A DNA stretch of 64,000 bases from Paracoccus albicereus (GTDB taxonomy: Bacteria > Pseudomonadota > Alphaproteobacteria > Rhodobacterales > Rhodobacteraceae), in NCBI RefSeq assembly GCF_024359525.1, contig NZ_JAKZEU010000002.1:310001-374000 (forward strand), given 5' to 3'. The translations under genes were made by a program, and so were the position numbers. The notes under the pieces are model-generated. The model was not told the origin of the DNA. It saw only the letters and a list, made by a program, of their open reading frames with translations, and searched no databases. Below are positions 42,313-51,544 of the stretch, in pieces. How positions within the stretch are numbered: the stretch's first letter is position 1; each line of letters starts with the position of its first letter.

Positions 42313-42771
42313 ATGAAGTTTTCCACCCGCGTCGATACCGACCGCAGCGCGCCCGAGTTGTTTGCCGCGATCAGCGATTTTGACCGGATTGCGAAGATGC
42401 TGATTTCGCGTGGCGTTGCGGTCGAGCCGATCGCGCCAGATCAGGATCCAGGCACCGGCATGGCCTGGTTCGTCACGTTCGACTGGCGTGGACGCGAGCG
42501 TCGGCTGCGCATGGACGTCACGCGTTTCGACCGGCCCGAAAAGCTGACGATCGCCGGCTCGTCAGAGCCTTTCGATCTGATCATCGACATGACCGTGGTC
42601 GCTCTCAGCCGTGAGCGTGCGCGTCTGATTTTCGAGACCGACGTAAGGCCGCGAAACATCCGGGCGCGTCTGATGCTGCAGACGGCAAAACTGGGCAAGA
42701 CGCAACTGGATGAACGCTATCGCAAGCGGATCGATTCATTCGTTGAAAACCTGCTTGTGCCTGTCGCGTGA
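42313..42771 (+). CDS. SRPBCC (START-like) family protein
   Basis: 152 residues starting MKFSTRVDTDRSAPELFAAI, the classic first strand and helix of the SRPBCC/polyketide-cyclase fold, followed by FDRIAKMLISRG, WFVTFDWRGRERRLRMDV and a long C-terminal helix (LDERYRKRIDSFVENLL). The fold binds hydrophobic ligands; the actual ligand is unknown. SD GAGAGGAAGC. Converges directly on pheA with abutting stop codons. Confidence 0.85.
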   Translation: MKFSTRVDTDRSAPELFAAISDFDRIAKMLISRGVAVEPIAPDQDPGTGMAWFVTFDWRGRERRLRMDVTRFDRPEKLTIAGSSEPFDLIIDMTVVALSRERARLIFETDVRPRNIRARLMLQTAKLGKTQLDERYRKRIDSFVENLLVPVA

Positions 42772-43620
42772 CTAGGCCTGCGCCTGCGTGATCCGCAGTG
42801 GATCGGCCGGATAGACGCCCAGAATGTCCAGGCTCGATGTGAACCAGCCGAGTTCGTCCAGCGCAAGGCGCACATTCTCGTCCTCGGGGTGGCCCTCGAT
42901 GTCGGCATAGAACTGGGTCGCCGTGAAGACGCCATCGACCATGTAACTTTCCAGCTTGGTCATGTTGACGCCGTTGGTCGCGAACCCGCCCATCGCCTTG
43001 TAAAGCGCGGCGGGAATGTTGCGGACGCGGAAGACGAAGCTGGTCATCATCCGTTCGGAACGCCGGGTCAGGTCGGCCTCGCGCGACATGACAAGGAAGC
43101 GGGTCGTGTTGTTGTCGCGGTCCTCGATCTCGTCGGCCAGACGATCGAGCCCGTAGATTTCCCCAGCCAAAGGTGCGGCAAGCGCTGCAAGCGCGGGATT
43201 GCCCGTCTCGGCGACCTGCTTGGCCGAACCGGCCGTGTCGGCGCCCGTGATGCCGTGGATACCATGCTGACGCAGGAAGCCGCGGCACTGACCCAGAAGG
43301 ACGGTGTGGCTCATCGCTTCGCGGACGGTCTCAAGCGACGTGCCGGGCACCGCGAGAAGGCTGATGTGAACGCGCACAAAGGCCTCGTCCACGATCCGCA
43401 AACCGGATTCCGGTAACAGGTGATGGATGTCCGCCACGCGTCCGTAGGTCGAGTTTTCGACGGGAAGCATGGCCAGATCGGCGTCTCCCGCACGGACGGC
43501 CTCGATCACATCTTCGAAGGTGCGGCAGGGCAGGGCGTCCATGGCCGGGCGCGCCTGACGGCACGCCTGGTGACTGTAGGCGCCGGGTTCGCCTTGAAAA
43601 GCGATGCGATTGTTGGCCAT
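42772..43620 (-). CDS. pheA: Prephenate dehydratase
   Basis: Converts prephenate to phenylpyruvate in phenylalanine synthesis. Catalytic domain: RIAFQGEPGAYSHQACRQ, AMLPVENSTYGRVADIHHLL and the essential TRF motif in DNNTTRFLVMS. C-terminal ACT domain from about residue 200 (TSFVFRVRNIPAALYKAMGG, NMTKLESYMVDG), the phenylalanine feedback site. 282 residues, monofunctional (no chorismate mutase). No leader-peptide attenuator seen. Confidence 0.96.
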   Translation of the reverse strand: MANNRIAFQGEPGAYSHQACRQARPAMDALPCRTFEDVIEAVRAGDADLAMLPVENSTYGRVADIHHLLPESGLRIVDEAFVRVHISLLAVPGTSLETVREAMSHTVLLGQCRGFLRQHGIHGITGADTAGSAKQVAETGNPALAALAAPLAGEIYGLDRLADEIEDRDNNTTRFLVMSREADLTRRSERMMTSFVFRVRNIPAALYKAMGGFATNGVNMTKLESYMVDGVFTATQFYADIEGHPEDENVRLALDELGWFTSSLDILGVYPADPLRITQAQA

Positions 43621-43768
43621 CGGCAGGCTCCGTTCGGGACGCGCGCGGTCAGGACCGGCCGACGTCGTCAATCAGGATCGGCGGCTAAGTATACCTTGAT
43701 CCCGGAAAGCGAAAGCGGATAGATAGCCACGCACAAATCCAGCCACGCTATCCGACGGGACCGCCGCC

Positions 43769-44308
43769 ATGTTCGACACGATGACCATCACCAAGATCGC
43801 CGGAGCGCTGATCGGCGCACTGCTTTTCCTGATGCTGGCCAATTGGGCTGCTAGCGGCGTCTATCACGTCGGTGCACCGGGCGGCCACGGCGAAGAGGGC
43901 GAGGAGCACGCTCAGGCCTATACCATCCCGGTCCCCGAGAGCACGGGCGGTGGGGAAGCCGAAGCCGAGGAAGAGATCGACTTCGCGGCGCTGATGGAAC
44001 AAGCCGACGTCGCCGCAGGCGAAAAGGACTTTGGCAAGTGCAAGGCCTGCCACAAGCTTGACGGCACCGACGGCACCGGTCCGCACCTGAACGGCGTCGT
44101 CGGTCGCGCGGTCGCTTCAGTGGCCGGCTTCTCGTATTCCACCGCCATGGTTGATCACGTCGCCGACGCGCCCGAGTGGACGCCCGAGGCGCTGCAGGAA
44201 TTCCTAGCGAACCCGAAGGGCGTTGTGAGCGGCACCAAGATGTCGTTCGCCGGTCTGAAGGACCCGCAGGATCGCGCCGACCTGATCGCGTATCTGGCGA
44301 CCCAGTAA
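43769..44308 (+). CDS. cycM: Membrane-anchored cytochrome c552 (CycM-like)
   Basis: 179 residues: uncleaved N-terminal anchor ([20 protein letters not shown]), a Glu/His/Gly-rich linker (about 38-72), then a class I cytochrome c domain with CKACH (about 91-95), [10 protein letters not shown] and the axial Met in SGTKMSFAG near residue 156. This layout matches the cytochrome c552 that links the bc1 complex to aa3 oxidase in Paracoccus. A strong terminator follows. Confidence 0.92.
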   Translation: MFDTMTITKIAGALIGALLFLMLANWAASGVYHVGAPGGHGEEGEEHAQAYTIPVPESTGGGEAEAEEEIDFAALMEQADVAAGEKDFGKCKACHKLDGTDGTGPHLNGVVGRAVASVAGFSYSTAMVDHVADAPEWTPEALQEFLANPKGVVSGTKMSFAGLKDPQDRADLIAYLATQ

Positions 44309-44335
44309 GCGCCAGCCGGAATTTAGTATGACGAA

Positions 44336-44362
44336 GGGCGTGGCCATCGGCCGCGCCCTTTT
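44336..44362 (+). terminator. Intrinsic terminator of cycM
   Basis: GGGCGTGGCC and GGCCGCGCCC form a 10-bp stem (one G-T wobble) around a 3-nt loop and are followed by TTTT. It lies 28 nt after the cytochrome stop. Confidence 0.85.
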
Positions 44363-44445
44363 CCGTTTCGCGTTCACGAAATCGCTGCTTGATCCCTCGC
44401 CGCGCCACATCCTAGCGTGACCCGATATTTGCCGGAGGAACGACC

Positions 44446-46386
44446 TTGCGCCTGTCTCGACTTCTCGCGCCGCTGCTTGCAACCGCTGCCTTGACGATGC
44501 CCCTTGCCGCGCAGGAGACGCCGCCCGCCGAACCGTCGCCAGATGCCGCAAACGACGCTGCGGCTGACGCATCCAGCGGTGTCGACGAAAGCGTCGCGGG
44601 TGAGGAAAATCTGATCCGGTCACATGGCGTCTCGACCTTCGGGGATCTGGCTCTTCCGGCGGATTTCGAGCATCTTCCCTACGTCAATCCGGATGCGCCA
44701 AAAGGGGGCGAGATCGCGCAGTCGATCCCGAACAGTACCGGCTTTGACAATTACAACCCCTTCACGTTCCGCGGCCGCGGCGCTGCACTGTCCTCGATCA
44801 TGCTGGAATCCACCCTGACCGGCACCGCGGACGAGATCGGCGCAGCTTATTGCCTGCTGTGCTCGACGCTCGAATACCCGGAAAGCCGGGACTGGGTGAT
44901 CTTCAACCTGAGGCCCGAGGCCGCTTTTTCGGACGGTACGCCGCTGACCGCGCATGATGTTCTGTTCAGCTATGAACAGCTTCGCGACAAGGGCCTGTCA
45001 TCCTTCCGCGTGGTCATCGCGCAGCAGGTGATGAAGGCCGAGGTTCTGGATGATCACCGCATCAAGTTCTACTTCACGCCCGATTATCCGCGCCGCGACG
45101 TGATCCAGTCGGTCGGCAGTCTGCCGGTTTTCAGCCGCGACGATTTCTCGGACAACGAGCGCGATCTGGAACAGCCGATGCAAGAGCCGTTTATCGGTTC
45201 GGGACCCTATGTCTTCGACCGTGCGGACGTGAACAAGATGGTCAGCTACAAACGCAACCCGGACTATTGGGGTGCCGATCTGCCGATCAATCGCGGCCGG
45301 TTCAATTTCGACCGCATCCGTTACGAATACTTCGCCGATTATGATGCTGCGTTCGAGGCATTCAAGGCAGGCGAATACACCTTCCGGCATGAGGTCAGCA
45401 GCATCATCTGGGCGACGCGCTACGATTTCCCCGCGCTCGACCGGGGCTGGGCGGTCAAGGAAACCTTCCCTGATGGCACCATCGCCAGCGGACAGGCCTG
45501 GGTTCTGAACCTGCGCAGACCGGACTTTCAGGACATCCGCGTGCGCGAGGCGATCGGCCTGATGTTCAATTTCGAATGGTCCAATCAGGCGCTGTTCTAT
45601 GGTCTTTACAGCCGGGTCGACAGCTTCTGGGACAACAGCGAACTGGCCGCGACGGGCACGCCCAGCCCCGAGGAACTGGCGCTGCTGGAACCGGTGGCGG
45701 GGGATCTGCCCGATGGAATTCTGACCGACGAGGCGGTGACGTCCCCCGAAAGCGGCGAACGGCAGCTGGACCGACCGAACCTGCGTCGGGCAGCGGAACT
45801 GCTGAACGAAGCAGGCTGGACCACAGGCAACGACGGGATGCGCCGCAACAGCGAGGGCCGCGTCCTCAAGCTTGAAATCCTGAACGACAGCCAGACTTTC
45901 GACCGGGTGATCAACCCCTTCGTCGAAAACCTGCGCGCGCTTGGCATCGATGCCCGGAACACCCGTGTGGACAACGCCGAGTACGAAAACCGCGCGCGCA
46001 GCCACGACTTCGACATCATCAGTGATCATCTGGGTCAGGACCCGATCCCCGGCGCGGGACTGCAGCAGTACTTTGGCTCGGCCAATGTGGGCGATGTCTT
46101 CAACGTCATGGGCCTTGCCAACCCGGCCATCGACGCGCTGATCCGCAATGTCGAAGCGGCAGAGTCCAATGACGAGTTGACCTTCGCGACGCGCGCACTG
46201 GACCGGGCGCTGCGCAGCCTGCGCTTCTGGGTGCCGCAATGGTACAACGCCAATCGCCTTGTCGCCTATTACGACATGTACGAGCACCCCGAAACGCTGC
46301 CACCCTATGCATTAGGCGAGCTGGATTTCTGGTGGTTCAATCAGGAAAAGTACGACGCGCTGAAGGCCGAAGGCGCCCTTCGCTGA
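44446..46386 (+). CDS. Extracellular peptide-binding protein (YejA-like, SBP family 5)
   Basis: 646-residue periplasmic substrate-binding protein from a TTG start with a GGAGG SD 6-7 nt upstream. Signal peptide MRLSRLLAPLLATAALTMPL then AAQE. Family pattern: HGVSTFGDLALPADFEHLPY, VNPDAPKGGE, TGFDNYNPFTF, LKAHDVLF-like LTAHDVLFSYEQL and YKRNPDYWG. Closest in style to YejA, which serves the YejBEF peptide importer. No permease or ATPase gene is adjacent, so its partner is elsewhere. Confidence 0.92.
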   Translation: MRLSRLLAPLLATAALTMPLAAQETPPAEPSPDAANDAAADASSGVDESVAGEENLIRSHGVSTFGDLALPADFEHLPYVNPDAPKGGEIAQSIPNSTGFDNYNPFTFRGRGAALSSIMLESTLTGTADEIGAAYCLLCSTLEYPESRDWVIFNLRPEAAFSDGTPLTAHDVLFSYEQLRDKGLSSFRVVIAQQVMKAEVLDDHRIKFYFTPDYPRRDVIQSVGSLPVFSRDDFSDNERDLEQPMQEPFIGSGPYVFDRADVNKMVSYKRNPDYWGADLPINRGRFNFDRIRYEYFADYDAAFEAFKAGEYTFRHEVSSIIWATRYDFPALDRGWAVKETFPDGTIASGQAWVLNLRRPDFQDIRVREAIGLMFNFEWSNQALFYGLYSRVDSFWDNSELAATGTPSPEELALLEPVAGDLPDGILTDEAVTSPESGERQLDRPNLRRAAELLNEAGWTTGNDGMRRNSEGRVLKLEILNDSQTFDRVINPFVENLRALGIDARNTRVDNAEYENRARSHDFDIISDHLGQDPIPGAGLQQYFGSANVGDVFNVMGLANPAIDALIRNVEAAESNDELTFATRALDRALRSLRFWVPQWYNANRLVAYYDMYEHPETLPPYALGELDFWWFNQEKYDALKAEGALR

Positions 46387-46453
46387 GGGTTTGCGCTCGC
46401 ACCCGGCCGATGGCTGGTTTAGGGTTCGCGCGACATTTCCGAGGGAGAAAGCC

Positions 46454-47221
46454 ATGGCCGATCTGAACGATGCCGATCCGGCAAAGCTTGCCGCCGCCCG
46501 TGCGGCTGTCGCGCTGGTCGAGGACGGCATGAAGCTGGGGCTCGGCACCGGGTCGACCGCGTCGGTCATGGTCCAAGTCCTGGCCGAGCGTGTGAAGGCT
46601 GAAGGCCTGCGCCTGCGCTGCGCCGCGACCTCACAGGCGACGGCGGATCTGGCGACCTCGCTTGGTCTCTCGATCGAGACACTGGACCAGATCGGGCGGC
46701 TGGACATGACCATCGACGGCGCCGATGAAATCGATCCTGACCTGAACCTGATCAAGGGTGGCGGCGGCGCGCATCTGCGCGAGAAGATCGTGGCATCCAG
46801 CAGCGACCGGATGGTCGTCATCGCCGATGGTGGCAAGGTCGTCGAGCGGCTGGGCCTGTTCCATCTTCCGGTCGAGGTGCTGGAATTCGGGCTTCAAGGC
46901 ACGACCGCGCGCATCAAGGCGGCCCTGGACGAGATCGGGCTGGATGGCCGCCCGATCCTTCTGCGCAAACGCGATGACCAGCCCTTCATCACCGATGAGG
47001 GCAACCTGATCCTGGATCTTTCGCTCGAGGCGATCCCGGATGCCGCCCTCGTCAACCGCACGCTGAACGCGCTGCCGGGGGTGGTCGAGAACGGTCTGTT
47101 CATCGGACTCTGCGATCAGGCGTTCGTCGGACGCGACGATGGCACCGTCGTCGAACTGCACCACGACGATATCGAGGACGAGATAGAGCCGCTGTTCGGA
47201 TCGACGGGCGAGGCCAACTGA
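46454..47221 (+). CDS. rpiA: Ribose-5-phosphate isomerase A
   Basis: Interconverts ribose 5-phosphate and ribulose 5-phosphate. Motifs: KLGLGTGSTASVMVQVLAER (about 27-46), DGADEIDPDLNLIKGGGGAH (about 96-115) with catalytic Asp and Lys, LREKIVASSS and FITDEGNLILDL. 255 residues, slightly longer than E. coli RpiA owing to the C-terminal acidic tail. Start at the ATG after GAGGGAGAAAGCC. Stop overlaps the gor start (TGATG). Confidence 0.97.
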   Translation: MADLNDADPAKLAAARAAVALVEDGMKLGLGTGSTASVMVQVLAERVKAEGLRLRCAATSQATADLATSLGLSIETLDQIGRLDMTIDGADEIDPDLNLIKGGGGAHLREKIVASSSDRMVVIADGGKVVERLGLFHLPVEVLEFGLQGTTARIKAALDEIGLDGRPILLRKRDDQPFITDEGNLILDLSLEAIPDAALVNRTLNALPGVVENGLFIGLCDQAFVGRDDGTVVELHHDDIEDEIEPLFGSTGEAN

Positions 47222-48624
47222 TGGCCGAGCCGGAGTTCGACTGCGACCTTTTCGTGATCGGCGGCGGCTCGGGCGGGGTCCGTGCCGCGCGGATCGCGGC
47301 GACCCATGGCGCCCGGGTGATGCTGGCAGAGGAAAGCCGCATGGGCGGGACCTGCGTTATCCGCGGCTGCGTGCCCAAGAAGCTGATGGTTTTCGCCTCC
47401 GCCCATCCCCTCGCCGCGGCCGAGGCTCGCGCCTACGGTTGGTCTGCCGATCTTGGCCCCTTCGACTGGCCGCGATTTCACGGTACGCTGATGACGGAGC
47501 TCGACCGGCTTGAAGCTGCGTATACCCGCAATGCCGAAAACGCCGGCGTCACCATCCATCATCAGCGCGCGCGTATCGTCGATCATCATACCATTGCCCT
47601 GGCCGACGGCCGGCAATTCAGCACCAAGACCATCCTGATCGCGGTCGGCGGGCGTCCTTTCGTGCCGGATGTGGAGGGTGCCGAGCTTGCGATGATCTCG
47701 GACGATCTGTTCCTGATGGAGCAGCTGCCAAAATCGATCCTTCTGGTCGGCGCAGGCTTCATTGCCTGCGAATTCGCGACGATCCTTGCGGGGCTTGGGG
47801 TCGAAACCTCATTGGCCTACCGCCGGGACGAACCGCTTCTGCGCGGTTTCGATGGCGAGTTGCGAGAGATGGCAACCGAGCAGCTGCGCGCACTTGGCGT
47901 GAACGTGATGCTGGGAACCGAGCCGAAGTCCTTGGCAAAAGCGGATGACGGTATCGCCGTCGTGTTCAACGACGGTCACGAAAGGCGCTACGACGCGGTT
48001 CTCTACGCGACAGGTCGCGCGCCCTATACCGGCGATCTGGGTTTGGAGAAGACGGGCGTTCATCGCGACGGCAGGGGCGCGATTGTGGTCGACGAATGGT
48101 CGCAAAGTGCCGTCCCCTCGATCTTCGCGGTGGGCGACGTGACCGACAGGGTGAACTTGACGCCGGTCGCGATACGCGAAGCACATGCCTTCGCCGACAC
48201 GATGTTCGGGGGGCGGCCGCGCAAGGTCGATCACGATCTGGTGGCCAGCGCGGTCTATCTGCGCCCGTTCGAGGTCGCCACGATTGGCCTGACCGAGGAA
48301 GAGGCGCACGATCGCGGCCCCGTCGACGTCTACGCCGCGACCTTCCGGCCGATGCGTTCGGCCTTTGCCGGTTCCAATGTTCGGGCGCTGTTCAAGCTGC
48401 TGGTCGATCCGGAAACCGACCGTGTGCTGGGCTGTCATCTGTTCGCGCCCGATGCGGGCGAGCTGATCCAGCTCGTCGCGATCCCGATCACGATGGGCGC
48501 GACCAAGGCCGATTTCGACGCCACGATGGCGGTTCACCCGACCATTGCGGAAGAACTGGTGACGATGCGCGAACCCGCGCGGCGACACCGGCCCGACGCC
48601 GTGTCCGAACGGGCGACGGCTTGA
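47221..48624 (+). CDS. gor: Glutathione-disulfide reductase
   Basis: FAD/NADPH enzyme that keeps glutathione reduced. FAD motif GGGSGGVRAARIAA (about 14-27), redox disulfide C45/C50 in GGTCVIRGCVPKK, NADPH-binding GAGFIACEFATILAGLG, second FAD motif IFAVGDV, and the C-terminal AVHPTIAEELVTM with the catalytic His-Glu pair. 467 residues, usual for the plant/alphaproteobacterial type. Coupled to rpiA, an apt link to pentose-phosphate NADPH supply. Confidence 0.95.
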   Translation: MAEPEFDCDLFVIGGGSGGVRAARIAATHGARVMLAEESRMGGTCVIRGCVPKKLMVFASAHPLAAAEARAYGWSADLGPFDWPRFHGTLMTELDRLEAAYTRNAENAGVTIHHQRARIVDHHTIALADGRQFSTKTILIAVGGRPFVPDVEGAELAMISDDLFLMEQLPKSILLVGAGFIACEFATILAGLGVETSLAYRRDEPLLRGFDGELREMATEQLRALGVNVMLGTEPKSLAKADDGIAVVFNDGHERRYDAVLYATGRAPYTGDLGLEKTGVHRDGRGAIVVDEWSQSAVPSIFAVGDVTDRVNLTPVAIREAHAFADTMFGGRPRKVDHDLVASAVYLRPFEVATIGLTEEEAHDRGPVDVYAATFRPMRSAFAGSNVRALFKLLVDPETDRVLGCHLFAPDAGELIQLVAIPITMGATKADFDATMAVHPTIAEELVTMREPARRHRPDAVSERATA

Positions 48625-48629
48625 CATTC

Positions 48630-48649
48630 GGGGCCTCGGCCCCAGTTTT
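48630..48649 (+). terminator. Intrinsic terminator of rpiA-gor
   Basis: GGGGC-CTCG-GCCCC hairpin followed by AGTTTTC, 6 nt after the gor stop. It separates rpiA-gor from hflK. Confidence 0.65.
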
Positions 48650-48686
48650 CAGACAGGTAACAGGACAGGCAGCGAAGGGCGGATGT

Positions 48687-50003
48687 ATGGCTAATCAGGG
48701 CCCCTGGGGGGGTGGCGGTAACAGCGGCAACGGTGGCGGTGATGATGACAAGGGTGGCGACGGCCGCCCGCCGCAGCAACCCTGGGGAGGGCAGCGAAAC
48801 GAGCCGCCCAAGCGGCCGCGGCGCCCGCAGCAGGGCGATCAGCAGATGCCCGAGATCGAGGATCTGATGAAGAAGGGCCAGGAACGCCTGCGCGTCCTGA
48901 TGGGCGGCGGCGGTGGCAACCGCCCGCGCGGGCCCGGCGGCAGCGGTCCGAACCTCAGCATGAACCGTTCCACGCTTGGCATTGCCGGGCTCGTGCTGCT
49001 TGCGTTGTGGGCCTTTGCCAGCTTCTACACGGTGCGCCCTGAAGAGCGCAGCGTCGAGTTCCTGTTCGGTGACGCCGTCGGGATCGGCGAACCGGGCCTG
49101 AACTTCGCGCCCTGGCCCTTCGTTACCGCCGAGATCGTGCAGGTTACTGGCGAACGCGTGACCGAGATCGGCACCGGACGTGGCGGGGAACAGGACAGTG
49201 GCCTGATGCTGACCCGCGACCAGAACATCGTGGACATGGAATATCAGGTGGTCTGGAACATCAATGATCCGGCCAAATACCTGTTCAACCTGGCCGATCC
49301 GCCCGACACGATCCGCGCGGTGGCTGAATCCGCGATGCGTGACATCATCGCGCGCACGGAATTGGCGCCAATCCTTAACCGCGATCGGGGTGCCATTGCC
49401 GAGGATCTGAAGGATCTGGTGCAGCAGACGCTGGACGCCTACGAGTCCGGGATCAACGTCGTCCGGGTCAACCTTGACCGTGCAGACCCGCCGTCGGAGG
49501 TCATCGACGCCTTCCGCGAGGTTCAGGCTGCCCAGCAAGAGCGTGACCGGCTTGAGAAAGAGGCTGATGCCTACGCCAACCGCGTTCTGGCTGCCGCGCG
49601 CGGTGAAGCCGCCGCAACGCTGGAACAGGCCGAGGGTTATCGCGCGCAGTCCGTGAACCTCGCCCAGGGTGAGGCCGCACGCTTCAACTCGGTCTACGAC
49701 GAATACGTCAAGGCACCGGAAGTCACGCGCAGGCGGATGTATCTTGAGACGATGGAGAAGGTTCTGGGTGACGTGAACAAGGTGCTGATCGATCAGGGTG
49801 ACACCGGGCAGGGCGTCTTGCCTTATCTGCCGCTCGATCAGTTGCGTGGCAACACGGGCCAGCAGGGCGCAAGCCGGTCGCAATCGCAGGCCGGTAGCGC
49901 GTCCAATATGTCCGGTGCAACCAACACCAGCCTTGGCCAGCCGACGCGTCCGGTCCCGACCGGAACGTCCAACAACGCAACCTCGCAGGGAGGGACGAAC
50001 TGA
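48687..50003 (+). CDS. hflK: FtsH protease modulator HflK
   Basis: SPFH/band-7 membrane protein that with HflC cages FtsH and tunes degradation of membrane proteins. N-terminal 95 residues are Gly/Asn/Pro/Gln-rich (MANQGPWGGGGNSGNGGG), then one helix (STLGIAGLVLLALWAFASFY), the SPFH domain (VRPEERSVEFLFGDAV, GLNFAPWPF, QNIVDMEYQVVWNI) and a coiled coil (RLEKEADAYANRVLAAARGE). Gln/Ser/Asn-rich tail. 438 residues. Overlaps hflC by 1 nt (TGATG). Confidence 0.95.
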   Translation: MANQGPWGGGGNSGNGGGDDDKGGDGRPPQQPWGGQRNEPPKRPRRPQQGDQQMPEIEDLMKKGQERLRVLMGGGGGNRPRGPGGSGPNLSMNRSTLGIAGLVLLALWAFASFYTVRPEERSVEFLFGDAVGIGEPGLNFAPWPFVTAEIVQVTGERVTEIGTGRGGEQDSGLMLTRDQNIVDMEYQVVWNINDPAKYLFNLADPPDTIRAVAESAMRDIIARTELAPILNRDRGAIAEDLKDLVQQTLDAYESGINVVRVNLDRADPPSEVIDAFREVQAAQQERDRLEKEADAYANRVLAAARGEAAATLEQAEGYRAQSVNLAQGEAARFNSVYDEYVKAPEVTRRRMYLETMEKVLGDVNKVLIDQGDTGQGVLPYLPLDQLRGNTGQQGASRSQSQAGSASNMSGATNTSLGQPTRPVPTGTSNNATSQGGTN

Positions 50004-51379
50004 TGGCACGCAGCAGTTTTCGATCGGCCCTGCTGATCCCCGCCCTGATCGTCGTTGCGGTCGTCGCCATGTCGTCGGTCTATATCGTGGACGAGCGCGA
50101 GAAGGGTCTGGTCCTGCGCCTTGGTCGCGTCGTCGCGGTCAAGGAAGAACCCGGACTTGGCTTCAAGGTCCCGTTCCTCGACGATGTCGTGAAATACGAC
50201 GACCGGATCCTGGGCCTGCCCACCACGCCGCTGGAGGTCACGCCGCTCGACGACCGTCGTCTGGTCGTCGATGCCTTCGCCCGCTGGCGGATCGTCGATG
50301 TGGTCCGGTTCCGGCAGGCAGTCGGCACTGGCGGGTATGAGGCCGCGCTTGGCCGACTTGATCCCGTCGTTCGGACGGCCATCCGCGAAGTGCTGGGTTC
50401 GGTTCCCTCGACCACGGTTCTGTCTGATGACCGGACCGCGCTGATGAACCAGATCCGCGACGAGGCGCGCCGCAATTCTCAGGGTCTGGGCGTCGAGATC
50501 ATCGACGTGCGCCTGACGCGGACCGACCTTCCCGAGCAGAACCTGAACGCGACCTACGCCCGGATGCGCGCCGAACGTCAGCGTGAGGCTGCGGACGAAA
50601 TCGCCCGTGGTGGCGAAGCGGCGCAACGCGTTCGAGCGGCAGCCGACCGGACGGTGGTCGAGCTGACATCCGAAGCGACGAAGCGCGCGGACGTGATCCG
50701 AGGTGAGGCGGATGCAGAGCGTAACGCCATCTACGCCAGCGCCTTCGGCCGCGATCCGGAGTTCTTTGCCTTCACCCGGTCGATGACGAGCTATGAGCGT
50801 GCCCTGCGCGGCGACACGTCGAGCATCGTTCTGAAGCCCGAGGGCGAATTCTTCAGCTACCTGCAAAGCGATGGGTCGGAGAACGCGACACCCGCGCCTG
50901 CGCCCGCGTCGGAAGAAATTCCGGCGGAAACCTCGGACGCCAGTGGCGCCCCGGTTCCCACCGACCCCGAGGCGATCCTTGAGAACGAGCCGCTGGTCGA
51001 GCCGACGGTAACGGATCGCGAGGGTAACCGTCTGGGCGAGGCGGCCGGGGTCAAGCTGACGCCGATTCCGGAAAGCCTCGCAGCCCCGCCGGAGCAACCG
51101 TCCGCTGTGATGCCGCCCGCCGAAGGCGCGGAGGCCGCGCCGGCAGCCGTCGGGGCCGAAGACGCGACCGGTGCAGCGCAGAGCGATGAAACGGCTGTGC
51201 CCGCTGACGGCGATGCCAGCCAGTCCGCGGCGGAACCTGAAGCGTCGGCGTCGGACGCCTCCTCTGTCGAGGCTGCTCCGGCAGAGGGCGAAGCGGCAGC
51301 AGAGCCGACCGAACCCGCACCGGATGACGGTGCTGCCGAAACGGCAGAGCCGGAGACGGCCGAGCCCCCCGCGAACTGA
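50003..51379 (+). CDS. hflC: FtsH protease modulator HflC with long acidic tail
   Basis: Partner of HflK. N-terminal anchor (SALLIPALIVVAVVAMSSVYI), SPFH domain (VDEREKGLVLRLGRVVAVKE, PGLGFKVPFLDDV, LVVDAFARWRI), and coiled coil with RMRAERQREAADEIARGGEA. The conserved core ends near residue 285 (SIVLKPEGEFFSYL). Residues about 290-458 are a low-complexity Ala/Pro/Glu/Asp tail that most HflC proteins lack. Terminator follows. Confidence 0.95.
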   Translation: MARSSFRSALLIPALIVVAVVAMSSVYIVDEREKGLVLRLGRVVAVKEEPGLGFKVPFLDDVVKYDDRILGLPTTPLEVTPLDDRRLVVDAFARWRIVDVVRFRQAVGTGGYEAALGRLDPVVRTAIREVLGSVPSTTVLSDDRTALMNQIRDEARRNSQGLGVEIIDVRLTRTDLPEQNLNATYARMRAERQREAADEIARGGEAAQRVRAAADRTVVELTSEATKRADVIRGEADAERNAIYASAFGRDPEFFAFTRSMTSYERALRGDTSSIVLKPEGEFFSYLQSDGSENATPAPAPASEEIPAETSDASGAPVPTDPEAILENEPLVEPTVTDREGNRLGEAAGVKLTPIPESLAAPPEQPSAVMPPAEGAEAAPAAVGAEDATGAAQSDETAVPADGDASQSAAEPEASASDASSVEAAPAEGEAAAEPTEPAPDDGAAETAEPETAEPPAN

Positions 51380-51386
51380 ACTTCCG

Positions 51387-51413
51387 GCGGCGTCCCATTG
51401 GGGCGCCGCTTTT
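51387..51413 (+). terminator. Intrinsic terminator of hflK-hflC
   Basis: GCGGCGTCCC and GGGGCGCCGC pair over 10 bp (one G-T wobble) with a 3-nt loop, followed by TTTTCTTT. degP downstream therefore needs its own promoter within 51414-51544. Confidence 0.8.
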
Positions 51414-51544
51414 CTTTCGAAACAAAAGTCACGATCAGTTCATGGTCCGCGATCGTGGTTTATTTGCAACGTAGGCCCATATCCGGTTCACATCATCTCG
51501 CTTTCCGTCAGGCGGAATCCGAAGAACACAGGAGCATCTCCGAC

